Shown here piece after piece: positions 11,311-21,240 of a DNA stretch of 64,000 nucleotides (positions within the stretch are counted from its first letter, which is position 1; every line of letters starts with the position of its first letter). Source of the DNA: Prorocentrum cordatum. Taxonomy: Eukaryota > Sar > Dinophyceae > Prorocentrales > Prorocentraceae. The stretch spans positions 181,416 to 245,415 of the forward strand of contig CAUYUJ010000192.1 of assembly GCA_963575745.1 (NCBI GenBank), in the 5' to 3' direction. The notes beneath the pieces are model-generated. The model was not told the origin of the DNA. It did no database searches and worked only from the letters and a program-made list of their open reading frames with translations. The translations under genes were made by a program, and so were the position numbers.

Positions 11311-11450
11311 GGGGTTATGACGTGGGGGGGAGATGTCATGGCTCTTATTTCGTTACGTCCCTGGCCCCCACTTGGGCCGCGCACATGCCGCCAGCCAGGA
11401 TTTGCGCCCCCCCCTCTTGGACGCCCCTCTCTTGGCCGACCCTGACAGAG
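11311..11450 (+). repeat. Family M dispersed repeat, copy 1
   Basis: Direct match to 16,395-16,570. Shared blocks include ACGTCCCTGGCCCCC, GGGCCGCGCAC and CCCCCCCTCTTGGAC. No gene is visible. Confidence 0.6.
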
Positions 11451-11654
11451 GACTCGACCACCCCCAGGTCATCGAGGATAAAAGAACCCCTAACCCGAAA
11501 AACATAGTGCTGCCGTGGCCTCACTGAGGCCCCCGCCTTCGCATCAGGGATGACCGATCTGGGCGGTTTGGTTTGATGCGTCTGCAGGAGAAGACACCCT
11601 ATCCCCGACGTGTTTGGCCCTCCTGACTTGAGTCCCCTCCCCAAAAGGGTCTGG

Positions 11655-11799
11655 GGAAGGGCTGGACCTAAGCGCTGTTTTGCTGGACTTCGGCTGTGTT
11701 TTATTTTTCGTTTTGGGGAGGGAGGTACAGGAAAACAGGCAGAGCAAAGCGAAAACAAAACGAACATAAAACGAACAACAACTTTTAGGCCAGCCCTTG
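11655..11799 (+). mobile_element. Foldback family D, copy D1
   Basis: The left end AAGGGCTGGACCTAA is mirrored at the right end by TTAGGCCAGCCCTT. The interior is AT-richer with TTTTCGTTTTG and its inverse. Homologous copies are D2 (13,924), D3 (56,992) and D4 (57,500). Confidence 0.65.
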
Positions 11800-11884
11800 T
11801 TAGGGGTTCTTCTGAAGCTGATCGCCAGGATCTGCCTTCCATCCCGAGCCGTTTTGTTGACGCTCGCGCCGCGAAAGGGTTTGG

Positions 11885-12075
11885 GTGCACAGTGGAGGCC
11901 CATGCCAAGGAACGCCCTGCTCGCCTCCAGGGTGCCCTGGGTTCCTTGCGGCTCGATGGCTTTGCGAGGGAGAGCTTGAAGTTCCCACACCAAACAAAAA
12001 TCCGTGGACGTGCTGGGCTCCTGAGGTTGGGGTTCTGGTGGAAGGTTTATTGTGGTTGGGCCCCCACTCTAGATC
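11885..12075 (+). mobile_element. Foldback family P, copy P1
   Basis: CAGTGGAGGCCC near the left edge is mirrored by GGGCCCCCACTCTAG at the right. The right arm resembles the right arm of P2 ending at 20,123. It sits between D1 and E1, so three foldbacks lie within about 600 bp. Confidence 0.5.
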
Positions 12076-12077
12076 AG

Positions 12078-12239
12078 CCGCGCGCAGAAGGGGGCGGAGG
12101 GAGGGGGGAGGGCTTTTCAGATGCACCTCTGTTTCCTAGAAGACGCGGGCCTTAGATCACAGATGTAGGGGCAGCGCCTTCTAAGAGGCAGCCTCCTAAG
12201 AAGCCCTCCCCCCTCCCTCCACCCCCTTGTGCGCGCCGC
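12078..12239 (+). mobile_element. Foldback family E, copy E1
   Basis: The left arm GCGGAGGGAGGGGGGAGGG is mirrored by CCCTCCCCCCTCCCTCC at the right, with flanking GCGCGC on both ends. The unpaired centre is about 35 bp. Confidence 0.65.
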
Positions 12240-12424
12240 CAAGCAGAGGTGGACCGCTGACGCAGCTCGGCCGGCCCGGCCTGCCTGGTGCTCTCGGAGC
12301 GCCGCCCCCTCTGGCGGAGGCCCTGCCCGTCGGCGGCGCTCACAGCTTCCGCTCGCCGAAGAAGAGCCGGCGCCGCAAGGCCGCTTCGTCGTCGGGCGTC
12401 GAGCAGTGGGGGCGCGAAAATCCT

Positions 12425-12705
12425 CGCGTTATGGAGTTCCAGCCTACTGTAGCCTTGATCACCTGAAGGAACCTTTGAGCACCGAGAGAGTACCGACACT
12501 GTTATGGAATCCCAGCCTACTGTAGCCTTGATCACCAGAAGGAATTTCGAGCACTGAGAGAGTACCGACACCAGAGGGTTTTCTCACGTCGGGCTTTGGG
12601 AGGCGATGTTCGTCCGACATTGTTTCGATGCCTTTCTGGGTGCTCGAAATTGTTTTTGGGATGTGGGCCTTAAGTACGATGGGAGCAACATCATCCTCGT
12701 GACTG
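12425..12705 (+). mobile_element. Foldback family H, copy H1 with internal duplication
   Basis: TTGATCACC plus GAAGGAA, with about 70 bp around it, is duplicated in tandem (12,425-12,503 and 12,504-12,578). AATTTCGAGCAC is mirrored by GTGCTCGAAATT downstream, making a foldback. The whole unit matches 26,753-26,955 in direct orientation. From 12,706 to 13,450 I see no gene. Confidence 0.6.
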
Positions 12706-13454
12706 AAAGGGTGTGGTGCAATAGATTTGAGCCAAGTGGATTGCAACTTCATTGCGCCAGATAACGATATTGCATTATATTGGATTTGAAAGTATTGCAC
12801 GCGAGAGTCCAACAAGACATTTGCGCGCTGGAATGTATTGCACACCCTAAGTTTATTGCAACCCCACAACTCTATTGCACCTGATCTATTTCACCACCCC
12901 CTTTTTCGCTGGACCCCCTTCTGGGCGCGGAAACTGGGGGGGTGAAGTCAGGTGCGTCTTTTGTACCCTAACGGGGCCTCCTGGGTCGGGTCTCGCTAGA
13001 AGTGCCCTGGCCCAAGGTGCCCCCCCCGGAATTCCAAGGAGGCCCCCACGGCCTCAGCCCCCCTGACGAGGCCCAGAAGGGCCCAGGGGCTCCAAGATGG
13101 AGCGAAAAGCTGGGGGCACCTTGCGCCAGGGACTCTTTTAGCAACCCCCGACTGGGGCCCAAACGGGGCACGAAAGGTGCACGTTCCCCCCCCCCGTCCT
13201 CCCGATTGATCGCCCCGCATTAATCAACGCCTGGCGCCCTTCTTTTTGCCCCCTCTTCTTGCCCGCAGCTCTCCGTCTCGCGTGGGTCGTCGCAGGGGGA
13301 GGAGGGGGAGGAGGAGGTTGTCGTTGGCTCTTGGAGGCGATCTCGCCTCGGGATGCCCAGCAGCTGCGCCTCGTCGCGAGCTTTCCATGGGTGCCCAGGT
13401 CGTCCCGCACGGCCGCTGTGGGCCCGAAAACCACCACGGGCACCGTTTGGGCGG

Positions 13455-13612
13455 GATGGGCTCCAGGGGGGGTGACGCATCGACCCCCAGTCGCCCATAG
13501 ATTGCCCACAGGGGCCCGATTGCCCACCCCGTCCAGGACGCTGCGGATTTGCCCTTTGAGGCCCACCGCCGATCTGTCGGCGATGTATCGCCAGTTCAAG
13601 GTCTTGGCATCG
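13455..13612 (+). repeat. Family L dispersed repeat, copy 1
   Basis: Direct match to 15,255-15,405. Shared blocks are ATCGACCCCCA and CGCCGATCT(G/A)TCGGCGA with GTATCGCC after it, which is itself palindromic. It abuts foldback C1. Confidence 0.55.
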
Positions 13613-13731
13613 ATCGGACGTGTGCGTGTTCCCCTCGGCGAGGACCATCGGGGAACATCCTGGACCATCCTGCGGGAAATGAACGCACGCAATCTAACAT
13701 TGCACGGGGAATGGACGTCCGAGCGACGAGG
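13601..13731 (+). mobile_element. Foldback family C, copy C1
   Basis: The left end CTTGGCATCGATCGGACG is mirrored by CGTCCGAGCGACGAGG at the right. The interior carries CTCGGCGAGGACCATCG, shared with C3 and, inverted, with C4. Confidence 0.65.
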
Positions 13732-13923
13732 AGAGGCCAATGTTTTCCCCCCTGAGCCGGTCCCCCCCCTAATCGTCCCCCCTCAATCCTTGAAGCTTCA
13801 AGGGCCCAGAACAATAGCACGCCACAGTATCGGCCTTCCCCCTCCCCCCCTCCCCCCCCCCCCAGGACATAGTCGTGCACCCTATGGCGATGGAAACGTT
13901 GTCCTCCCTCCCCTCTCACCAAG

Positions 13924-14090
13924 CAGGGCTCGAGCTGGACCGTGCTTTTGCGATTTCGTGTGCCGTCTTCGTTTTGCTGTCGTTTCGCAGCAAGGGCATG
14001 ACGAAGGTGACGACGGAGCACGAACACAAAACGAGGCCAAAAGAAAAGATGCACAACAGCTTGTTCTGCTCCCGCCCTGTCTCTAGACCT
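13924..14090 (-). mobile_element. Foldback family D, copy D2 (reverse)
   Basis: The ends CAGGGC and GCCCTG are mirrored. Read on the minus strand the interior matches D3, including CGTTTTGTGTTCG and ACGAAATCGC. From 14,091 to 14,439 I see no gene. Confidence 0.55.
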
Positions 14091-14439
14091 GCTCCCGGGC
14101 AGCTCACGGATCACGGCGGAGGTGTGCTGTGACCTCCGGCGCTTGCGGGCCCTCGCCGTGCCCCGGTGCCGCGCAGTGGCAGAGCAGCTCGTCGCGCATC
14201 CACCGCGACGTCGGGGCAACGGCTCTGCCGCGTGCGTCTCTGGCCTCCCGGGCCAGCGCTCTCGGGCACGGCCAGGGTGGATCAAACCGCTATGGGAAAC
14301 GAAGCCTGGTGCGGGCCTCTCGTGGCGTAGGGTCAGGGGCCCCCGATTGACCCCACAGGCCCGCACAGAGAAGAAGAGCGAACGGCACGGCGCCGCCACT
14401 TGGTCTTGCCGAGGCCCCCCCAAAAGGGGGCGTGACCCA

Positions 14440-14540
14440 CTCGGCATCGCTCGGGCGTGCGCCTTTTTTGGTCCCTCGGCGAGGGCCGAAGGGCACGCAC
14501 GACGTCGAGCAACCGCAGGGCGTCCGAGCGATGGCAATCC
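14440..14540 (+). mobile_element. Foldback family C, short copy C2
   Basis: CTCGGCATCGCTCGGGCG is mirrored by CGTCCGAGCGATGGC, with CTCGGCGAGGG in the middle. It directly abuts foldback A1. Confidence 0.55.
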
Positions 14541-14550
14541 AAGAGGAAGA

Positions 14551-14717
14551 AACATAAGTATAAACTTTTGGCGCTCCGCGCGGATTTCCTGGATCCGAGC
14601 AGGAGTCCCTCCGGCGGCTCCCCCAGCGCCGCGCTTGGCGCGCTCCGCGCGCCAGGGAGGGGGGTCCGGGGCAGATCCAAGAGATCCGCGCGGAGCGCCA
14701 ACAGTTTGTAGTTATGC
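14551..14717 (+). mobile_element. Foldback family A, full copy A1
   Basis: Terminal inverted repeats of about 45 bp. The 16-mer GGCGCTCCGCGCGGAT in the left arm is mirrored exactly by ATCCGCGCGGAGCGCC in the right, then TTGGATC-type sequence and outer CATAA/TTATG ends. Inside is a second perfect hairpin, TGGCGCGC-TCC-GCGCGCCA. From 14,718 to 15,250 I see no gene. Confidence 0.75.
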
Positions 14718-15254
14718 CGTGTTTCTTGGTTTTAGGTAAGGCCATGTTTTCCACAAGCGCCGACGAGCGCCCCGAGAGCCCAACGTTGCCGCAGCATGCT
14801 TTCCAAGGGTTCCCAGGCTGGTCGGCGTCGACAACGACAGCGTCTTCCACAAACCGACGGGGTCGGCGGATTTCCGTAGCGAGTTTGGCCTGGGCGTGCG
14901 CTTAGCTTCACATCGTCGACTAGCGTCGATACAGCGTCGATCAGCGGCTGATCAGCGTCGATTCGCAAGAGCCGACAAGATGGTATGGGAGGCTCCTATG
15001 GGTTGCCACCGAAGATGAAGGTGGGCCTGGCCAGGGCCCGAAGGGCCCAGGGGGCCCCCAACAAGATCTCCAAATGGTGCCCCGGACGCCTGCAGGATGG
15101 CTCGAGACGCCTGGAGGAGCTTCTGAGACGGCCCTGCGACAGCCAGAAGGCCCCGTCCCACCTAAAATTTAGAGCACAGAAGGCGTTCAGGAAATGGCGC
15201 CGGCTTTGCATTTGGCGGCGCCCACAGATAGATCAGGGGCAACGATAGGGGGGG

Positions 15255-15405
15255 GATAGGCATACTGGAGGATAGATCGACCCCCAATCCCATGGATCGC
15301 CGATAGGGGTTCGATAGCCTTCACCTGCCCAGGAAGGTGCGGGCTCACCATCGGGGCCCTATCGCCGATCTATCGGCGAGGTATCGCCGATTCCAGGTCG
15401 ATGCA
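15255..15405 (+). repeat. Family L dispersed repeat, copy 2
   Basis: Shares the ATCGACCCCCA start and the CGCCGATCTATCGGCGA palindrome with copy 1. From 15,406 to 15,830 no gene is evident. Confidence 0.55.
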
Positions 15406-15834
15406 TCCCCCCTTATGCCAGCCCCCCCCCGAGCCTTGCCCCTCATTAGAGGCGGCATCCGTTTTTGTATGTGTGTACGCCGGCGCTCCAGTCGATTCCT
15501 CGGGGGGGACTCAGGAAGCGGCGTCTACGCTCGGCGGCACTCGAGATTTTGCGCAGACGTGTACCAAGGCGCGTGATTTGCGGCGGGTCCAGCTTCCATA
15601 CCAAATCGACTCGATCCGTCACCAAGTCAATGCGGCTGCATTGGTTCCATGTTTCCTGTGGTACTTTCCCAGGTCCGTGGATCTCTCGCCCACGCGCCAA
15701 ATCCACGGATCCGCGATCCCAGGAGGGATGAGTCTCCCGAAGCACCCGAGGGGGATGAGTGTTATGTCGATTCGCGCGCACGCCCGCCCGAAGGGTATTG
15801 CATCAGCGCGCGCCCGACGCACCCGTACATCGGT

Positions 15835-16023
15835 GGCGAGCGAGGGGGGAAGTGAGTAGGAGAAGGCCCGCTCAGAAGGCTGCGGGACTTCTCAGAAGCC
15901 CTCTGGCCTTCCAAGAGTTTTCGGTGCGTCTTCGGGGAAGGCTTCGAAAACATCTCACTCGGCCGGGGGACGTCGAGCCTTCTGAGAAGGCCTTCTCCTT
16001 CTCATTTCCCCTCTCCCTCGCCG
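15835..16023 (+). mobile_element. Foldback family F, copy F2
   Basis: The left GGCGAGCGAGGGGGGAAGTG and AGGAGAAGGCC are mirrored by GGCCTTCTCCTTCTCATTTC and CCTCGCCGTC on the right. Inner CTTCTCAGAAG and CCTTCTGAGAAGG hairpins are also present. It is immediately followed by family G, as at 20,870. Confidence 0.65.
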
Positions 16024-16200
16024 TCAACATGACCGACTGGGCCAAGCTCGGGCGCGGCTGAGACGAGGGTAAATCCGTGCCAAGGCGCTCTGGAACGCTC
16101 TCGGAGCGTTCCAGGACGCTCCGAGGAGGCCGCGGCGCCCGAGGCATCCTCCGAAGCCGCCGGATCCCAGAGATTCTCGATCTATCCCCAGCCGATGTTG
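16024..16200 (+). repeat. Family G dispersed repeat, copy G1
   Basis: Starts AACATGACCGACTGGGCCAA, contains the perfect hairpin GGAACGCTC-TCG-GAGCGTTCC at 16,092, and ends near ATTCTCGATCTAT. It is very similar to G2 at 20,923. The conserved order F then G at both loci suggests one composite element. From 16,201 to 16,394 no gene is seen. Confidence 0.65.
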
Positions 16201-16394
16201 CATTTCCCCCCCCCTTCGCTCGCCGCCAAGTGTACCAGCGCGCGCCCGAAGCGCCCCACGGGGCCACGGCGGCTGCCACTCCGCGGGCGCGGGCGAGCTG
16301 TGGGGCCCGCCCCCCGGGGGCACAGCGAGGGGAGACGGGCGCTCTCCCGGCGGCACCTCTTGGGGGGAGCGGGGATCGGGGGCGGAAAAGAGGG

Positions 16395-16570
16395 GGGTGA
16401 TGACTAGGGGGGGGGGGTAGATATCGTGGCGGGGGCCATGATATTTCCCCAGGTTTCGTGGCGCCTCTTCTTATTTCATGACGTCCCTGGCCCCCCCGCT
16501 GGGCCGCGCACGTGCCGCCGGTCATGATTTGCACCCCCCCCTCTTGGACACCCCCCTCTTGGCCGCTCCC
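16395..16570 (+). repeat. Family M dispersed repeat, copy 2
   Basis: Longer copy of the 11,311 repeat, with an apparent internal duplication around GTGGC at 16,427-16,463. A CT dinucleotide run follows at 16,632-16,675. Confidence 0.6.
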
Positions 16571-16633
16571 GAGGGGAGGGGGCAGGAGTTCCTGGCCACG
16601 CGCACAGAGGGGGTCACTCTGCATGAGGGCGTG

Positions 16634-16675
<42 letters not shown>

Positions 16676-16682
16676 CAGCATA

Positions 16683-16795
16683 AAAAAATAGTTACGTCAA
16701 TATTGTCTGGGGACTGTTTTTGTTTTGCCTATTGTTGCGCATGGATTCGGCATTTTTCCTTTTTCTCCCAAGATCCAAGTGTAGAGGGACACGCG
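16683..16795 (+). mobile_element. Foldback family B, truncated copy B4
   Basis: The interior word GTCTGGGGAC and the AT-rich surround match B1. The right end TAGAGGGACACGCG matches the B family terminus. The left arm is missing, replaced by the CT run. Confidence 0.45.
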
Positions 16796-16905
16796 CACAA
16801 GGGGAGGGCGGGAAGGCTCCTTAGAAGGAGGTTGCTTCTGAGAAGCCTTTCCACCTCTTCCCCGATCCCCTTTTTGCACGCTGCCAGAGTCAGGGCAACA
16901 AGCAA
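16796..16905 (+). mobile_element. Foldback family E, partial copy E4
   Basis: Contains CACAAGGGGAGGGCGGGAAGG, broken here after 20 bases as read, and the mirrored GCTTCTGAGAAGCCTTTCC, like E1 and E2. It is fused to B4 on its left. Confidence 0.4.
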
Positions 16906-16912
16906 TGTCGTA

Positions 16913-16985
16913 CACATATCTATACGACCACTCTTCGGGTGATAAGGAGGTTTGGTGGGGGGGAGAGGGGGGGGAACCAACATCT
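16913..16985 (+). repeat. Composite boundary module K1
   Basis: Contains CTATACGACCAC and CGGGTGATAAGGAGGTT, both found exactly, in reverse, at 61,204-61,275. It marks one edge of the tandem array that follows. Confidence 0.7.
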
Positions 16986-18370
16986 GACTCCATCGACATC
17001 ACTATCGATCTCATTCAACGGGACACCGCTGGACACCATGGGACACTTGACGATCTCATTATCGATCTCATTATCGATCTCTTTCCACTGGACACCTCGG
17101 GACACCGCGGGACACTTCTCGATCTCATTATCGGTCCCATTATCGATCTCACTATCGATCTCACTCAACGGGACACCACGGGACACCTGTCGATCTCATT
17201 ATCGATCTCACTCAACGGGACACTACGGGACACCTCGGGGCACCACATCGATCTCATTATCGATCTCACTCAACGGGACACCACGGGACACCACGGGACA
17301 CTTGACGATCTCATTATCGATCTCACTATCGATCTCACTCAACGGGACACCACGGGACACCGCGGAACACCTCTCGATCTCACTATCAGTCTCAGTATCG
17401 CTCTCACTAGCGATCTCACTCAACGGGACACCATGGGACACCTCGGGACACCACATCGATCTCATTATCGATCCCGTTATCGATCTCACTCAACGGAACA
17501 CCACGGGACACCTGTCGATCTCATTATCGATCTCACTCAACGGGACACTACGGGACACCTCGGGGCACCACATCGATCTCATTATCGATCTCACTCAACG
17601 GGACACCACGGGACACCACGGGACACTTGACGATCTCACTATCGATCTCATTATCGATCTCACTCAAGGGGACACCACCGAACACCTCGGGACACCGCGG
17701 GACACCACATCGATTTCACTATCGCCCTCACTAGCGATCTCACTATCGATCTTACTCAACGGGACACCATAGGACACCACGGGACACCTCGGGACACCTC
17801 TCGATCTCATTATCGATCCCACTATCGACCGCACTGTCGATCTCACTCAACGGGACACCACGGGACACCACGGGACACTTGTCGATCTCACTATCGATCT
17901 CATTATCGATTTCACTTTTGGGGACACCACGGGACACCTCGGGGCACCGCATCGATCTCAGTATCGATCTCACTATCGCTCTCACTATCGATCTTACTCA
18001 ACGGGACACCATTGAACACCTCGGGACACCACATCGATCCCAATATCGATCTCACTTTTTCGGACACCACGGGACACCTCGGGGAACCACATCGATCTCA
18101 GTATCGATCTCACTATCGATCTCACTCAACGGGACACCACGGGACACCACGGGACACCGCGGGACACCGCGAGCCACTGCCGGACGGACGGACGGACGGG
18201 CGGGCGGGGGAGAATCATTTGTCTTGATTTCGCCTTAGAAACGGCGGACACCACGGGTCACCACGGGACACCGCGGGACACTGCAGGACCCCGCGAGCCA
18301 CCGCTGGTTGGACGGACGGGCGGGCGGGGGAGAATCATTTGTCTTGACTTCGCCCCAGCAACGGCGGGTT
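16985..18370 (+). repeat. 1.4-kb minisatellite (GATCTCA/GGGACACC units)
   Basis: Built from CATTATCGATCTCACT-like and CAACGGGACACCACGGGACA-like modules in variable order, making higher-order units. ATCGAT palindromes recur throughout. The last about 220 bp (18,150-18,370) is a diverged direct duplication ending GGGCGGGGGAGAATCATTTG. All plus frames are open by repeat structure, and no protein family is recognised. Confidence 0.9.
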
Positions 18371-18371
18371 C

Positions 18372-18488
18372 ATTCCCCTCGCGCGCCGGCGCAGCTTCGC
18401 CTCGCCCGCACGCACGACACGAATGAAACGAAACGATTTCCCGGTTGGGGGTCTCCGTTCCACTGCGATCTCACCCCCCAACCTCCGA
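18372..18488 (-). repeat. Composite boundary module J1 (reverse)
   Basis: On the minus strand it contains TCGGAGGTTGGGGGGTGAGA and GTGCGTGCGGGCGAGGCGAA, both also in J2 at 60,821. The array between it and K1 is much longer here than at 61 kb. Confidence 0.75.
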
Positions 18489-18643
18489 CAAATTCGAGGG
18501 TCCGTGCGGATTCTTCGGATCGGGGTTGGGGCCCCCTTGGCGGCGCCTCCCGCGCCGCCCCCTGGCGCCCTTCGCGCGCCAGCTAGGGGGGTCCGGCGCC
18601 AATACGAGGAATCCGCGCGGATCTATGAGTTTTTGTGTTGATG
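18489..18643 (+). mobile_element. Foldback family A, copy A2
   Basis: The left TCCGTGCGGATTCTTCGGAT is mirrored by GAGGAATCCGCGCGGAT at the right. The inner hairpin is TGGCGC-CCTTC-GCGCGCCA. It is more diverged than A1 and A5. Confidence 0.6.
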
Positions 18644-18678
18644 CCGTGCGTAATGTCCTTTTGATGAGTGCGCATGGC

Positions 18679-18814
18679 TACCCATACCGCTACTTGTCCC
18701 TCGCTTTCCCCTCGATGGGTCGCCTGGGAGGCCCTCGTCGCCACCGTCGGATTCGCTTCGAAATCCTGGTCAGAACGCACCCCTGGCGAGGTCTGGGGAG
18801 TAGCGGTATGGGTA
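18679..18814 (+). mobile_element. Foldback O, 16-bp perfect terminal repeats
   Basis: TACCCATACCGCTACT at 18,679-18,694 is the exact reverse complement of AGTAGCGGTATGGGTA at 18,799-18,814. Only one copy was seen. From 18,815 to 19,046 no gene is seen. Confidence 0.6.
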
Positions 18815-19046
18815 ACTTTTGGTTTTCCCATACCAGATCCGACCCGATACTTTTCGGTTTCCCCATGGTTATTATGGTTTTCACATACATGGACATGTTA
18901 GCCAGCGTGGACCCAAAGCAGTGTGTTTTAGCATTATCTGCGATGTGATATGTGCGATGTAGTCTACGCAGTACGATCGACATAGTGCAATACATGCAAT
19001 ACCAATCAATGCAGGGTAATTTCCGCTATTCAATCGATGCGGTGGA

Positions 19047-19295
19047 ATCTTAAGCTAGGAGCCCCCAAACCAGGTGGTGAGATATCAGATGGTGACCTGG
19101 AATCCCCCCAAAGTCACCGCCCGATTTTGGAACACGGGGTCACCGCGGGGTTTGTGGGTTCTGGACCCACCAGCGTTCGGGACATCCTCGAAAAAACACA
19201 CGAGTCCCCAAACGGGTTGGTGACACCAAATCGCCCGACACTCACCGCCTGGTGTTGTCACCACCACGTTTGGGGACTACTACTTAAGTCGCACT
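19047..19295 (+). mobile_element. Foldback N, about 245 bp
   Basis: Left CTTAAGCTAGGAGCCCCC and AGGTGGTGA are mirrored on the right by GGTGTTGTCACCACCACG, GGGGAC and CTTAAG. Several GGTGACA/TGTCACC words pair inside. Only one copy was seen. Confidence 0.55.
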
Positions 19296-19470
19296 TGTCG
19301 GTTACACCATGCTATTCTACGCTATGCTATGCCCCTCTGTGACATGCTGAGTAAAACTGTGTTAGGCTGAGCTATGCTGTGCCATGCTGTGTAACTGTTT
19401 GGTATGCTAGGCTGCGCTATGCCATGCGAGTGGACGAATGCTGATGAGCTTGTTTTCCACCACCACCATA

Positions 19471-19488
19471 AGTTGGAGGGGGGAAGGA

Positions 19489-19519
<31 letters not shown>

Positions 19520-19553
19520 GAGGAGGAGGAGGAGGAGGAGGAGGAGGACCCCT
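19471..19553. repeat. GGA microsatellite
   Basis: GGA run with flanking GGGG. It is preceded by a short CTATGC-rich stretch (19,308-19,430). Confidence 0.9.
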
Positions 19554-19739
19554 TCCCCTCCTACTTCTGGTGGTGGTGGTGGTGGGAAACAAGCCCACCA
19601 AATGCGAGTGGACGCGGCGGGTAGACGCGTGCCAACGAACAAGGGCAAGTGGCGGCGACGCACTGCTAACAAGGACGGCGACGGGCGGCGACGACCGGCC
19701 AGCTCGGCACAGGGGCCCAGTGATCTTTTAGAACACGCG

Positions 19740-20123
19740 TACAGTGGAGGCGCATGCGAAGAACCACCCAGGGTGACCGTGAACGAAAAACCGTCATGCA
19801 TATGATGCGTTTCTCCTCCTCCTCCGTCTCCTCCGTCTCCTCCTCCTCCTCCTCCTCCTCCTCCTCCTCCTCCTCCTCCTCCTCCCCCGTTGTCTTCTCC
19901 TATTGTTTCTCTTGGCCCGACGTTGTCAGACGCGCCTGTCGCAGCCCGACTCGTCGTGGAAGTGGGGTGGCAGGGGGGGCGCAGAGAAGGGGGGGGGGGT
20001 CTTGGGCTTCGGTGGTTCTGCTGTGGAAGGCGTGACGTTCCTACACACTATCAGTGGGCGTCCCCTGGGGTCTCGGGGTTTGGTTCCTTGTGGAAGGATT
20101 CTTGTGGATTGGCCTCCACTGTA
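19740..20123 (+). mobile_element. Foldback family P, copy P2 with internal CCT tract
   Basis: TACAGTGGAGGC at 19,740 is mirrored exactly by GCCTCCACTGTA at 20,112-20,123. The CCT run at 19,811-19,883 lies inside. The right arm resembles the right arm of P1. Confidence 0.45.
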
Positions 20124-20327
20124 GTAGGGGAACGAAGACTGACATAAACAGAAAAACTCTGACGTCCGCGCGGATTTCTCGGATCGGCGCTGGACACCCC
20201 TCCTTGGCGCGCGGAGCGCGCCAGGGGCGGCGCCGGGGACTCCGTCAATGGGGTCCAGCGCGGGTCCGAAGAATCCGCGGGGACCTCCGAATTTTTATGT
20301 TTCTGTCATTGTTCGTTCCCCTAGGAC
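20124..20327 (+). mobile_element. Foldback family A, copy A3 with flanking direct repeat
   Basis: Arms of about 55-70 bp: AGGGGAACGAA, GACATAAACAG and TCCGCGCGGATTTCTCGGAT on the left, mirrored on the right. The inner hairpin is TGGCGCGC-GGA-GCGCGCCA. The 12-mer TGGCCTCCACTG lies at 20,110-20,121 and again at 20,328-20,339. That is a possible target-site duplication within the P2 terminus. From 20,340 to 20,744 no gene is seen. Confidence 0.7.
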
Positions 20328-20744
20328 TGGCCTCCACTGCAAGAACCCCTGAGCAAGCAAGCTGTGTTTCGGGGAATGCTACGCATGCCGCTCGCACGCC
20401 ACTGGGCGCAACGCGCCCCGCTGCTGCCCGCAGAGGCCGGCTCGCGGGAGGAGCGCAGGCGCGGGCGCGAAGATGCGCCAGGGAGCGGGAGCGCCGACGA
20501 CGAGCGAAGGACCCATGATCGGCGGCGAGCGAGGGAGGGAAGTCTTCGAGGTTCGAGGTTTTCCGACGGTTTCGTCGGTTCTCGGCGGTTGTCCTGCCTC
20601 GGGATGCTTTCCAGCGTCTGCGTCTCGCCGAGGGCGTTCCGAGGATGCGGGGATCGTCCCGATCGGCCGCGGGAGGCCCGAGCTATGACCCCCCAAACCA
20701 CATTCGACGGCGCGCCCAGGGGGGGAAAGAGGCCTTCTCTGAGG

Positions 20745-20868
20745 GAGCGAAGAATGACGTAAACAGACAAATTCTGAGGTCCGCGCGGATTTCTCGGATC
20801 GGCGCTGGACCCCCCTCCCTGGCGCGCGGAGCGTGCCAGAGGCGGCGCCGGAGGCGCCGCCAGGGGGC
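20745..20868 (+). mobile_element. Foldback family A, half copy A4
   Basis: Left arm and inner hairpin nearly identical to A3 (TCCGCGCGGATTTCTCGGAT, then GGCGCTGGAC). The right arm is replaced by family F/G sequence, so this is a truncated copy. Confidence 0.6.
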
Positions 20869-20869
20869 T

Positions 20870-21092
20870 TCGAACCTTCTGAGAAGGCTTTCTCCTTCTC
20901 ACTTCCCCCTCTCGCTCGCCGTCAACATGACCGACTGGGCCAAGATCGGACGCGGCTAGGACGAGGATAAATCTCCTCCAGGTGGAACGCTCTCGCAGCG
21001 TTCCAGGACGCTCTGAGGAGGCCGCTGCGCCCGAGACATCCTCCGAAGCCGCCAGATCCCAGAGATTCTCGATCTATTCTCACCCGATTTAT
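20870..21092 (+). repeat. Family F right arm plus family G copy G2
   Basis: CCTTCTGAGAAGG and CCTTCTCACTTCCCCC-like F sequence run into AACATGACCGACTGGGCCAA and the hairpin GGAACGCTC-TCG-CAGCGTTCC, in the same order as at 15.99-16.2 kb. Confidence 0.65.
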
Positions 21093-21240
21093 ATCTTCGT
21101 CCTGGCATCGCCTGACAAGAGCGGGGGGGCAGGAACAAAACGGCATCGACTGGGCCAAACACGGGGGTGGGCGGATCCAAGACGGCAACCGATTGCTCCT
21201 TGGAGGCCATCAGCCAACCAGACAAGGGAGGTTCAGCCAC

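Noticed and set aside
16985-18370. CRISPR-like array
   Set aside because: No constant repeat with unique spacers of fixed length. Modules are variable and the genome is eukaryotic. It is a minisatellite.
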